Part shown: positions 44,184-51,506 of the stretch, in pieces | How positions within the stretch are numbered: the first letter of the stretch is position 1 | Layout of the letters: each line of letters begins with the position of its first letter | Assembly: GCA_963664595.2 (NCBI GenBank) | Contig: CAXXOK010000007.1 | Span: 331,140 to 395,139 of the forward strand | Origin: CAXXOK01 sp963664595 | Lineage (GTDB): Bacteria; Bacillota; Clostridia; Christensenellales; Aristaeellaceae | Length of the DNA: 64,000 nucleotides | Direction of reading: 5' to 3' | Notes under the pieces: model-generated | Seen by the model: only the letters and a program-made list of their open reading frames with translations | The model's database searches: none | What the model was told of the DNA's origin: nothing | Made by a program: the position numbers and the translations under genes

Positions 44184-45458
44184 ATGATAACCGAGCTAAA
44201 GGTAATTAAATTGTTTGGAAGATTTAATTATGACATCATAACGAAAACAGGCGGTGTAACAATTATTACCGGTCCAAATGGGTATGGGAAATCTACGATT
44301 TTGAAAATAATATATGCGCTAAGTGTAGGAGATTTTCTATATTTTTGTGCCTTGGATTTTTCTTCTATAACTTACAAATTCGACAACGGTAAACAATTTA
44401 GTATATCAAAAAACGCCGAATCGATTGATATTGACGGGGTCCATATACCATTGACTAATAGACTTTTTAATGATGTTGAATATAGAAAAGCCATGCCTTG
44501 GATGCGAAGAAATAGTAATAATACGTGGGTTGATATGAGAACAGATCAAGAAATTACTGAGCAAGAGCTGAAATTATATAGTTTGTTGGCGTTCGATAGT
44601 AATTTTAGAGTATCAAAGGACGAGATGAAATATATCGAATTGCTTAAAGATAAAATCGCAAAGATAAAAACCTACTGTGGTGAGGTCCGTTTAATATCTG
44701 AACAGCGCTTGATTAAGCGAGAAGTTAAACGGAGAAATGATGAGGAGCAAGTTATCGATGTTATTTCAGAACTTCCAAAACGTTTGAAGCTTGAAATAAC
44801 AAAAGTATCTGAAGAATATTCCGATGTTGCCAATAACCTTGATAGTTCGTATCCAAAAAGGCTGTTTGCAGCAAAAGAAGGCCTTGGTAACCAAGCCGAA
44901 TATAATGTTTTTTTGGATGAGGCAAATAAAAAGTTCGAAAAGCTGAATCAATATAATCTTGTAGATAATATGTTACTAATTGATGAACAAGATTATGATG
45001 ATAAGTACTCAACCGCTTTGAAGATATATTTTGAGGATTTTTCGAAGAAGTACAAGGTGTTTGAAGGTTTAATATCAAAACTTGATCTTTTCACAGAGAT
45101 AATAAATACTCGCTTATCCTTTAAGAAAATACACATTTCTCGGCAAGATGGCTTTGAGGTCATTGATGAAGATTTTCCAGACAGGGATTTGGATCTAAGA
45201 CAATTGTCATCTGGCGAAAAGCAAGAAATCGTATTGTTTTATGAATTGATTTTCGAAACAGAATCAAATCTGCTTTTACTGATTGATGAACCAGAGATTT
45301 CTCTCCATATTACATGGCAGAAGAAATTCATGAATGATTTGCTCAGAATATCTCAAAATTCGAATATTCGGGTTATAGTCGCGACGCACTCCCCACAAAT
45401 CGTAAGCGATCACTGGGATATTCAAATAGACTTAGGCGAACTTTATGAGATCAAATAA
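44184..45458 (+). CDS. AAA/ABC-type ATPase, AriA-like (PARIS-type defence)
   Basis: 424 residues. Walker A GPNGYGKST is at 30-38, preceded by KLFGRFNYDI as in AAA_15/SMC-like ATPases. A helical middle region follows. The ABC signature is RQLSSGEKQEIVLFYE and Walker B is LLLLIDEPEISLH, with a switch histidine (VATHSPQIV). In PARIS systems AriA is an ATPase of this type that forms a complex with the DUF4435 nuclease AriB and releases it on phage infection. The neighbouring gene encodes a DUF4435 protein with a 14-nt overlap, which fits. The ATG at 44184 has AAGGAGG with 6-bp spacing. Base composition is much more AT-rich than the genes on either side, indicating horizontal transfer. Confidence 0.8.
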   Translation: MITELKVIKLFGRFNYDIITKTGGVTIITGPNGYGKSTILKIIYALSVGDFLYFCALDFSSITYKFDNGKQFSISKNAESIDIDGVHIPLTNRLFNDVEYRKAMPWMRRNSNNTWVDMRTDQEITEQELKLYSLLAFDSNFRVSKDEMKYIELLKDKIAKIKTYCGEVRLISEQRLIKREVKRRNDEEQVIDVISELPKRLKLEITKVSEEYSDVANNLDSSYPKRLFAAKEGLGNQAEYNVFLDEANKKFEKLNQYNLVDNMLLIDEQDYDDKYSTALKIYFEDFSKKYKVFEGLISKLDLFTEIINTRLSFKKIHISRQDGFEVIDEDFPDRDLDLRQLSSGEKQEIVLFYELIFETESNLLLLIDEPEISLHITWQKKFMNDLLRISQNSNIRVIVATHSPQIVSDHWDIQIDLGELYEIK

Positions 45459-46284
45459 TTCAATAAGAAGCAATCTATCCAAAGAAGATATTATTGCATC
45501 CATACGAATGTCTATCTCTGCAGATCAAAAAGGCGAATCAACTTATATCATTGTCGAGGGATACGATGATGTGGCTTTCCTTAGAAACAAAGTACCCATG
45601 AAGGTATCTATCTATGAATCGTTTTCTGGGAAAAATGGTGTTAGGGAGATAGTTGAACACTTTAATAGCGAGTCTGTAATAGGAATCTGTGATAGAGATT
45701 ATGATTATGATTATAACAATTTTAGAGTATTCCACTACGATTTTTGTTGTCTCGAAATGATGCTAATCGCTGAAGACTCCGTGCTTGAAGCTGTTATAAC
45801 TGAATTTTATAAGGCAAATGTAGCCATTGGGGCATTCAGATTTGAAAGCTTGCACGATTTAACATGGCTATCTATTTTACGTAAATTGAATTTTGAGCAA
45901 AGTTGGGAAATACGCTTTTCCGGGCTTTCAATGCATAATATAATTCATCATCAGAAGTTTTCAATTGATAAGGCAATAAAGGAACTTGAAGGATTGAATC
46001 CTCAGTTCGAAGAAACACATAAGGTACACCTCACAACAGTTTTGGCAGTGTGCAAAGAACAATATGCCATGAAAGATCTTCTATCTTTAACCCAAGGACA
46101 CGATTATTTACGTTACTTTCATGCTATTTGTGCTAATAAACCTGGCCCTGTATTTAAATTTAGTGTAGAGGTTATTGCTTCCGCCTTACGGTGCTCATAT
46201 CGAATTGATGATTTTCGTAGAACTAAAGTATATGCAGCCATTCAAGAATACTCAAATGCTCATCATACATCGTTTCTCGTATGA
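45445..46284 (+). CDS. DUF4435 TOPRIM-like effector, AriB-like (PARIS-type defence)
   Basis: 279 residues. It starts with ISADQKGESTYIIVEGYDDV, where Glu38 in VEGYDDVAFLR matches the catalytic glutamate of TOPRIM folds. VIGICDRDYDYDY (Asp83, Asp85) supplies the acidic DxD pair. CLEMMLIAEDSV and the helical C-terminal half fit DUF4435. In E. coli PARIS the AriB protein is a TOPRIM nuclease activated by viral anti-restriction proteins. Its start overlaps the ATPase gene by 14 nt, so the pair is coupled. As with the ATPase, composition is AT-rich. Confidence 0.8.
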   Translation: MRSNNSIRSNLSKEDIIASIRMSISADQKGESTYIIVEGYDDVAFLRNKVPMKVSIYESFSGKNGVREIVEHFNSESVIGICDRDYDYDYNNFRVFHYDFCCLEMMLIAEDSVLEAVITEFYKANVAIGAFRFESLHDLTWLSILRKLNFEQSWEIRFSGLSMHNIIHHQKFSIDKAIKELEGLNPQFEETHKVHLTTVLAVCKEQYAMKDLLSLTQGHDYLRYFHAICANKPGPVFKFSVEVIASALRCSYRIDDFRRTKVYAAIQEYSNAHHTSFLV

Positions 46285-46411
46285 CAAAAACAGCTTTAGC
46301 AAATTCAATTAACTTTTAAACAGAAACGGCGTTCCCGACAAGCATCAGGCTGCCAGGGTTCTTACTTGTAGCGTACAATTTGTTTTTTTGGGTACTTAGG
46401 ACTATACAGAG

Positions 46412-46443
46412 AAGACGAAAGAGCAGAATTGTTCTTTCGTCTT
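46412..46443. terminator. Terminator between the AriB-like and zinc-ribbon genes
   Basis: AAGACGAAAGA (46412-46422) pairs with TCTTTCGTCTT (46433-46443), followed by TATAAT. It lies between convergent genes. Confidence 0.7.
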
Positions 46444-46456
46444 TATAATATGTCCT

Positions 46457-47170
46457 TTATATTTCTCTCTGATAACCACATTCAACACATGAAAAATGTT
46501 CTCCAGTATTTGCGCGTTTACATTTCGGACAAGTCCAGCCTCTCTCATTTGTCTTAAAGGGTGTAACGGCTTGCTCCCCCTGATAACCCATAAACTCGCG
46601 CCCACATTTCCAACAAACATTTCTCTCCGAATCTTGAATTTTATCGCATACACTACACTTTATTTGCTTCTTGCCATTTTTTTCAACACAATATTGGATC
46701 TTATACGCCTTATCTGATTCTGTTTTTTGGGGAGTAGTATTCAACTCTATATTTTGTTCCTTTTTACCTTCTCCACAAAAAACACAAAACTTGGCATCAT
46801 CCTCATTTTGCTTCCCACAGGATAAACATTTCCATTCACTTTTTACAATCCTTTGATTTCCGCAATTTTTGCAAAACAAAGCCTCTTTCTTATTCTTTGC
46901 TCCACAGCCGCACAACCATATCCCTTCATTCATATCTATAGTAGCACTAATATGCAAATTATCATCCGTATGACCATATATAGGAGTATCATCTGTTGTT
47001 CTTTGCTCAATGCTTGGTCTGAATCCAACAACAAGTAAACCAATCAGTCCAAAGAAAAACCCCCAGGCGAAGCCGCTTTCATACCCTTTTTTTGTTGAAA
47101 CATATTGGGTAATCAAACCAAAAATAACACCATCAAGAATATAGATAGCCAGCATCAAACCAAAGCCCAT
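46457..47170 (-). CDS. Membrane protein with four zinc ribbons
   Basis: 237 residues. Two membrane helices at the N-terminus (GLMLAIYILDGVIFGLITQYV and GFAWGFFFGLIGLLVVGF) are followed by a cytoplasmic part with four zinc-ribbon units: CGCGAKNKKEALFCKNCG, CLSCGKQNEDDAKFCVFCG, KCSVCDKIQDSERNVCWKCG and CPKCKRANTGEHFSCVECG. Such treble-ribbon proteins are common in AT-rich accessory regions, but the role is unknown. A GGGGG-type ribosome site precedes the ATG. It is in the same island as the PARIS-like pair, convergent with it. Confidence 0.75.
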   Translation of the reverse strand: MGFGLMLAIYILDGVIFGLITQYVSTKKGYESGFAWGFFFGLIGLLVVGFRPSIEQRTTDDTPIYGHTDDNLHISATIDMNEGIWLCGCGAKNKKEALFCKNCGNQRIVKSEWKCLSCGKQNEDDAKFCVFCGEGKKEQNIELNTTPQKTESDKAYKIQYCVEKNGKKQIKCSVCDKIQDSERNVCWKCGREFMGYQGEQAVTPFKTNERGWTCPKCKRANTGEHFSCVECGYQREI

Positions 47171-47285
47171 TTTAATAACCCCCTATTGTATTTTAATACT
47201 TCACATACTTAAAGTCTGTTAAAGTATCGATTTAAATGAAATATCCCATTACCTCTTCTAAAAAATCAGAGGGTATTAAGTATTG

Positions 47286-47498
47286 TCAAGAATTCCTTAA
47301 AGTTTCTCTCTTGTTCTGCAAGTCGATAAATCGAATATCAATTTCCAAGCCTAAAGCCGCGGCAATCTCCCGTAGGTCTTTTTCTGTGAAGTTGTCACGC
47401 TTCATCTTGTTATGGAAATTCTGTGGTGAAATTCCCAATCTGCGAGCAAGTTCTCCTCTAATATTGATCTCTGGAGAATCGCGTTTTGCAAAACAGAA
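47286..47498 (-). pseudogene. Truncated Cro/C1-type helix-turn-helix gene
   Basis: The complement reads NIRGELARRLGISPQNFHNK, then MKRDNFTEKDLREIAAALGL, EIDIRFIDLQNK and stop. This is the C-terminal two thirds of a small HTH regulator. The frame is closed upstream by TGA and no start with a ribosome site exists, so the N-terminus is lost or frameshifted. It lies at the right edge of the AT-rich island. The rest of 47171-47756 shows no other gene. Confidence 0.55.
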
Positions 47499-47756
47499 TC
47501 ATCACTATAACACTGTTTTCAGATATCTGAAGTACATTTGACAATTCTCACCATACCACAATGGATCAGAGCCATAGCGCGCCAAGCCTGCTGGGCTATA
47601 TCCCATGCTCCTGAGTTTGAGCTCAATCAGACATAAACGCATACCGTATCCTTGCTTCGAATGTCTTGATCCGAAACCCGTCTGAAACAAAGTATTTCAG
47701 GATAGTCATCCTTTTCCGTTCCTCATCCCTTTTCTCAATACGTCTCCAAACGATAG

Positions 47757-48188
47757 TTAACGATATTTCGCCTTATCCTGCCGCAGGGCGGTATGGAATT
47801 TCCAGCCGTTCTGTTTTGCCGCGGTCTTTACGGCTTTGGCGATCTCGCCCAGATTCGCGTTCAGCTCAACCACCTTCCCCTCGGGCCCGTATTGGAGCAG
47901 TTTCACTTTGCGGAAGCTGGCAGCCCCTGTCTGTGTTGTGGTTTCCAAGCCGCAGCCAAACAAAAGCCCGGCCCCTGTCTCGGTGGTTTTTTGCCAGAGA
48001 TAGACTGTTTTTTCCTCCTCGTTCAGCCGGATGAACGCATCATATCGGAACTTTTTACGGCCGCTGCTCCAGCTCTCGTTGACGAATTCCGTATGAATTT
48101 CGAGATCCGATTCTTTTTCCTGCGCAAACGTGATGCCCATGCGGGTCAGGGTTTCCACAAGCTTGGCCTGAATTTGCTGTTTTTCCAT
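47757..48188 (-). CDS. Conserved hypothetical protein
   Basis: 143 residues, no signal peptide or membrane helix. It starts MEKQQIQAKLVETLTRMGIT, then alternating strands (KKFRYDAFIRLNEEEKTVYLWQKTTETGAGLLFG) and a C-terminal helix (LGEIAKAVKTAAKQNGWKF). The family was not recognised. AAGGGG precedes the ATG. Base composition is like the chromosome, so it marks the right side of the accessory island. Confidence 0.6.
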   Translation of the reverse strand: MEKQQIQAKLVETLTRMGITFAQEKESDLEIHTEFVNESWSSGRKKFRYDAFIRLNEEEKTVYLWQKTTETGAGLLFGCGLETTTQTGAASFRKVKLLQYGPEGKVVELNANLGEIAKAVKTAAKQNGWKFHTALRQDKAKYR

Positions 48189-48639
48189 GCCGAATACCCC
48201 TTTTCACTGCCGCGGCAGAAAGGCCGGGAACAGTAGTTTACCGGCTGAGAGAAGCTCTGTCCTCTGCGGTCTCTTCCAAATCACCGTATTTCGCCGGATC
48301 TCCTGTTTTTCCTTCTCTGAGATGTTTCCGGTTCCTTATCGTCTCTGAACGGGCTCCATCCCGGTCCGTCAAGCCCATAAGCCTGGCCTGCTGAAGCGGA
48401 AAGGGGTGGCGCTTTATGACGGTGTATCTCATAATGGCATATCAAAACAGCAGGCAGAGCGGTTCATCAAAGCGGTGTCAATCCGCTGAACAACGGGTAC
48501 ATTCAGTACTGAAAGGTTTCAACGGATGATAGCTTCGGCTGCCATCCCCAACCCAAACTGTCATTCGTTGACAACCTTTTACACCGATGATAAGATATCC
48601 ATTGAAACCCTTCCATCTCAAGAAAGTGAGGAGACTCCT
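48189..48639. other. Intergenic stretch, no gene seen
   Basis: No convincing reading frame, repeat or RNA motif. The end holds the ribosome site for the DUF1858 gene. Confidence 0.4.
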
Positions 48640-48846
48640 ATGGCAACTGTAAATAAAGATATGTCCATCAATCAGGTTCTTCAAATCGACCGCGGCACCG
48701 CAAACATTTTATTGGGCTACGGCATGCATTGCCTGGGCTGCCCGCACGCGACCGCTGAATCCCTTTCGGACGCCTGTGCCGCGCATGGATCGGACCCCGA
48801 CATCCTTGTGGAAAAACTGAACGACTATTTGTCGCAAAACAAGTAA
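48640..48846 (+). CDS. DUF1858 domain protein
   Basis: 68 residues. It carries the DUF1858 pattern: MSINQVLQIDRGTANILLGYGMHCLGCPHATAESLSDACAAHGSD, with a CxxC pair in GMHCLGCPHA. This domain is a possible redox or metal-binding module often found with hybrid-cluster proteins in anaerobes. GTGAGGAG precedes the ATG at 48640. It stands in front of a ferritin-like gene and may share a stress or redox role with it. Confidence 0.85.
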   Translation: MATVNKDMSINQVLQIDRGTANILLGYGMHCLGCPHATAESLSDACAAHGSDPDILVEKLNDYLSQNK

Positions 48847-48960
48847 TATTTTGTACCAGTTTCCCGCTACCCCTTATCAAATAAGGCTTTCGCGTTTCCC
48901 ACATGGCTTTTTCCATTTCTGAGGAATACCTGTGGAAAACGCATGGGAAGGATGCTCGGA

Positions 48961-49428
48961 ATGCTGATAAAATCAGGGCAGGAAGCACTTTTCGTTGCTA
49001 TCGAAATGGAGCGCGGAGCGATACAAATCTACGAGCGCGCATTAATGCTGACCGATGCGCAGGATGAAGCCGTACGTGGTCTGCGCGAGCAGTTGACGGT
49101 TATTCTGGGGGATGAGCGACAGCACGTGAAACAGTTTCAATCGCTGTACGAAGGCCTGGATGCCTCTCTGGAAAAGCAGCTGATGCTCTCGGCTGTAGCC
49201 TCGGCTATCTTGTTTGAGGGCGGCCTGATGGGCGCCGTGCGCCAGGGGATGCTCAAAGACAAACAGAGCCTGCTTGCGTTCGCAGCCGCCGCTGAACAGA
49301 AAGCCATTGAGACCTACCGGGCGTTTGCGCAGGCATGCGGCGATCCCGCCGCCGCGGATAGTCTCCGTGGCATCGCAGGGGATGAAGAGCAGCATTTGCG
49401 AACGCTTCAGGAGTATATGGAAAACTGA
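48961..49428 (+). CDS. Ferritin-like (rubrerythrin-type) di-iron protein
   Basis: 155 residues forming a four-helix bundle. Iron ligands are seen as two E...DExxH pairs: AIEMERGAIQIYERA with GDERQHVKQF, and AAEQKAIETYRAFA with GDEEQHLRTL. There is no rubredoxin domain, so this is an erythrin-like protein rather than a full rubrerythrin. Predicted to act in peroxide detoxification or iron handling. The ATG at 48961 has GGAAGG 9 bp upstream; an in-frame ATG at 48943 is less well placed. Confidence 0.82.
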   Translation: MLIKSGQEALFVAIEMERGAIQIYERALMLTDAQDEAVRGLREQLTVILGDERQHVKQFQSLYEGLDASLEKQLMLSAVASAILFEGGLMGAVRQGMLKDKQSLLAFAAAAEQKAIETYRAFAQACGDPAAADSLRGIAGDEEQHLRTLQEYMEN

Positions 49429-49503
49429 GAAGCCGCCGAAGCGGCGCCGATTATCCCCGCAGCCTGAGCCACCCCTCCGGATACGGACACAAGGAGAACC
49501 TCG

Positions 49504-49995
49504 ATGAACAAAAAAACGTCACCCCAAATCATCGCGCTGAGCGGTATGATGGCCGCGATTGTTTTCGTAGCCACCTATTTTCTGAAAATCCCCGTGTACT
49601 TCGGCTATGTCCATCTGGGGGACGGGTTTATCCTGATCGCTTCCTCGGTGCTGGGCTGGCCCGCCGTGGCGGCGGCCGCGCTGGGCAGCATGCTGGCGGA
49701 CCTGCTGGCAGGCTATTCTATATACATGCTGCCTACCTTCATCATCAAGGGCGCTGTGGCGGCCGTTGCCGTGCTGGCAGCCGCAAAGCAAACCCAACCC
49801 TTGAAAATGTTCTTCATGTTTATTGCCGAAGCCGTGATGATCGCCGGCTATTTTGTCACCGATTGGCTGATCCTGGGCTTTGGCCTGGCGGTAGCTACGG
49901 GCGCGGTGCTTGGCAACGTGCTGCAGGGGCTCAGCGGTGTAGCGCTGTGGATGCTGCTGATGCCGGTTGTGAAGCGCATCCAGAAGCAAGCCTGA
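49504..49995 (+). CDS. ECF transporter S component (vitamin uptake)
   Basis: 163 residues with five or six membrane helices (IALSGMMAAIVFVATYFL, GDGFILIASSVLGWPAVAAAALGSMLADLL, YMLPTFIIKGAVAAVAVLAAA, MFIAEAVMIAGYFVTDWLIL, ALWMLLMPVV). The VHLGDGFIL block and the overall pattern fit S components of energy-coupling-factor transporters, which bind a vitamin and pair with a shared EcfT-EcfA module. The substrate is not clear from sequence and no vitamin riboswitch is seen upstream. AAGGAGAACC precedes the ATG. Confidence 0.82.
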   Translation: MNKKTSPQIIALSGMMAAIVFVATYFLKIPVYFGYVHLGDGFILIASSVLGWPAVAAAALGSMLADLLAGYSIYMLPTFIIKGAVAAVAVLAAAKQTQPLKMFFMFIAEAVMIAGYFVTDWLILGFGLAVATGAVLGNVLQGLSGVALWMLLMPVVKRIQKQA

Positions 49996-50052
49996 TCCCG
50001 CTGCAAGCCGTACATCCCGGCAGCGCATCCGTCCAAAAGTTGAAAATCATCA

Positions 50053-50071
50053 AAGCGGCCTGATGCCGCTT
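50053..50071 (+). terminator. Terminator after the ECF S component gene
   Basis: AAGCGGC ctgat GCCGCTT, then GCATTTT. It overlaps the -35 box of the secG promoter. Confidence 0.6.
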
Positions 50072-50098
50072 GCATTTTCTGCTTTCTAATGGTAGTAT
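50070..50098 (+). promoter_or_regulatory. Promoter of secG
   Basis: TTGCAT (50070-50075), 17 bp, TAGTAT (50093-50098), 30 bp before the start codon. Confidence 0.55.
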
Positions 50099-50128
50099 AG
50101 ATTGATAAATCCCAAGGAGGTTACCCGC

Positions 50129-50365
50129 ATGAATGTAGCGCAATGGATTGTCGGCATTCTGCTTCTGATTTCCGCGATTGTGATGATCGTGACCGTGCTG
50201 ATGCAGAGCGGAGCACGCACGGGTCTTGGCGCAATCGGCGGCGCGGCGGAAACGTTTTTTGGAAAGAGCAAGGCGCGCGGCATGGATGCCAAGCTGGCGT
50301 TGATCACCAAAGTCTGCACCGGCGTGTTTGTGGCAACGAGTATTATTATGATACTTTTAGGCTAA
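50129..50365 (+). CDS. secG: Preprotein translocase subunit SecG
   Basis: 78 residues with two membrane helices (WIVGILLLISAIVMIVTVLMQ and ITKVCTGVFVATSIIMILLG) joined by the SecG loop (SGARTGLGAIGGAAETFFGKSKARG). SecG assists SecYE in protein export. AAGGAGG with good spacing sets the ATG at 50129. In many Firmicutes secG is followed by rnr and smpB; here it is alone, between its own promoter and terminator. Confidence 0.93.
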   Translation: MNVAQWIVGILLLISAIVMIVTVLMQSGARTGLGAIGGAAETFFGKSKARGMDAKLALITKVCTGVFVATSIIMILLG

Positions 50366-50378
50366 GCGAATCGCACAT

Positions 50379-50413
50379 GAAAACAGCCTTCCGTTCGCAG
50401 GAAGGCTGTTTTC
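50379..50413 (+). terminator. Terminator of secG
   Basis: GAAAACAGCCTTCC pairs with GGAAGGCTGTTTTC (14 bp) and is followed by ATTTCC. Confidence 0.85.
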
Positions 50414-50453
50414 ATTTCCTCTATCAACAAAACCAGCTTGAAAGGATACCAGT

Positions 50454-51107
50454 ATGAACCAAAGTCCAACCCTGCGGCGGGAGATGCCCGCCGATACCCG
50501 CGCCGTGGAAATGCTCACGCGCGAAGCGTTTTGGAATTTGTTCCGCCCAGGCTGCGACGAGCACTATCTGGTTCATATCCTGCGAAGCTCACGCGCGTTC
50601 CTCCCTGCGCTGGATTTCGTGGCGGAGCTGAACGGACAGATCGTCGGCAGCATACTGTATGCCAACTCCCGCATCCTTCTGGACACGGGAGAGGATTTTC
50701 CCGTGATCACCTTCGGCCCGGTTTCCGTACTGCCCGCCTATCAAAGGCAGGGCATAGGCAGCGCGCTGATCCGGCACACCCTCGGCCTGGCCCGGCAGAT
50801 GGGTTTTCCGGCGGTATTCATCTACGGCGATCCCCTATATTACAGCCGTGTCGGCTTTGCGCCCGCCGAGCGCTATGGTATCGCGTCCGAAGCCAATGAC
50901 TATTGTGACGCCCTGCAGGCCGTTGAGCTGCAGCCCGGCGCACTGCAAAACGCCCGGGGACGCTTTGCGGAGGACCCTGTGTACCACATTGACCCGGCCG
51001 CTGCCGAAGCGTTTGACCGGGATTTCCCTTGGAAAGAAAAAATCTCCGAAACCCCGTCCCAGCAGCGTTTTCTGGAGATTATCGCCAGACACAGGCCCAG
51101 AGGGTAG
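50454..51107 (+). CDS. GNAT family N-acetyltransferase
   Basis: 217 residues. The GNAT core is LRREMPADTRAVEMLTREAFW at the N-terminus, VAELNGQIVGSILYANSRI and the acetyl-CoA loop FGPVSVLPAYQRQGIGSALIRHTLGLARQMG (Q/RxxGxG/A). It is followed by VFIYGDPLYYSRVGFAPAERYGI, typical of a YhbS-like subfamily. The acceptor is unknown. AAAGGATACC precedes the ATG. It is monocistronic and followed by repeat copy D. Confidence 0.9.
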   Translation: MNQSPTLRREMPADTRAVEMLTREAFWNLFRPGCDEHYLVHILRSSRAFLPALDFVAELNGQIVGSILYANSRILLDTGEDFPVITFGPVSVLPAYQRQGIGSALIRHTLGLARQMGFPAVFIYGDPLYYSRVGFAPAERYGIASEANDYCDALQAVELQPGALQNARGRFAEDPVYHIDPAAAEAFDRDFPWKEKISETPSQQRFLEIIARHRPRG

Positions 51108-51179
51108 CCAGTCTGCTGATGCAAAGAACCGTGTTCCCTGCCGTTTCGATGCTTCACATGTTTTCGGATTACGCAATAT

Positions 51180-51444
51180 AAAGGACCGCCGCAATGTGAT
51201 ACCATGCGGCGGTCCTTTCAGCCTATCAAGGAACCTCTTCGGGTCGTTATCGCCGCTCGCTTCATAGCGCCTGCGGCACTGTTCGCTCGCTTACCCCTTT
51301 GTTGTAACGCAAGCCTTTGGGGTTCCACCCCAATCCCCGGCAAGGGTTTCACCCCTGCACCCTGACCAGGGCCATCGGCCCTGGACCCTTCTTTTTGACT
51401 ACCTGAAAGGACCGCCGCAATGTGATACCATGCGGCGGTCCTTT
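51180..51444 (-). repeat. Terminator-nested repeat, copy D, with identical 39-bp flanks
   Basis: Flank 1 (51180-51218) and flank 2 (51406-51444) are identical over 39 bp. Each contains a complete terminator hairpin (AGGACCGCCGCA/TGCGGCGGTCCT) and its A/T ends. The element between (51219-51405) is 187 bp, in minus orientation. Its first hairpin reads CCAGGGCC gat GGCCCTGG, against CCAGGGC tgaaa GTCCTGG in copies A and B, so both arms changed together. Inverted ends are TAGTCAAAAAGAAGG and CAGCCTATCAAGGAACC. Bases 51445-51506 hold nothing else. Confidence 0.88.
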
Positions 51445-51506
51445 GTCTGGTTGGTCTAAAGCGGAAATGCGTCACATTCCCCGGAAGTTTTCTGACGCCA
51501 ATTGCC

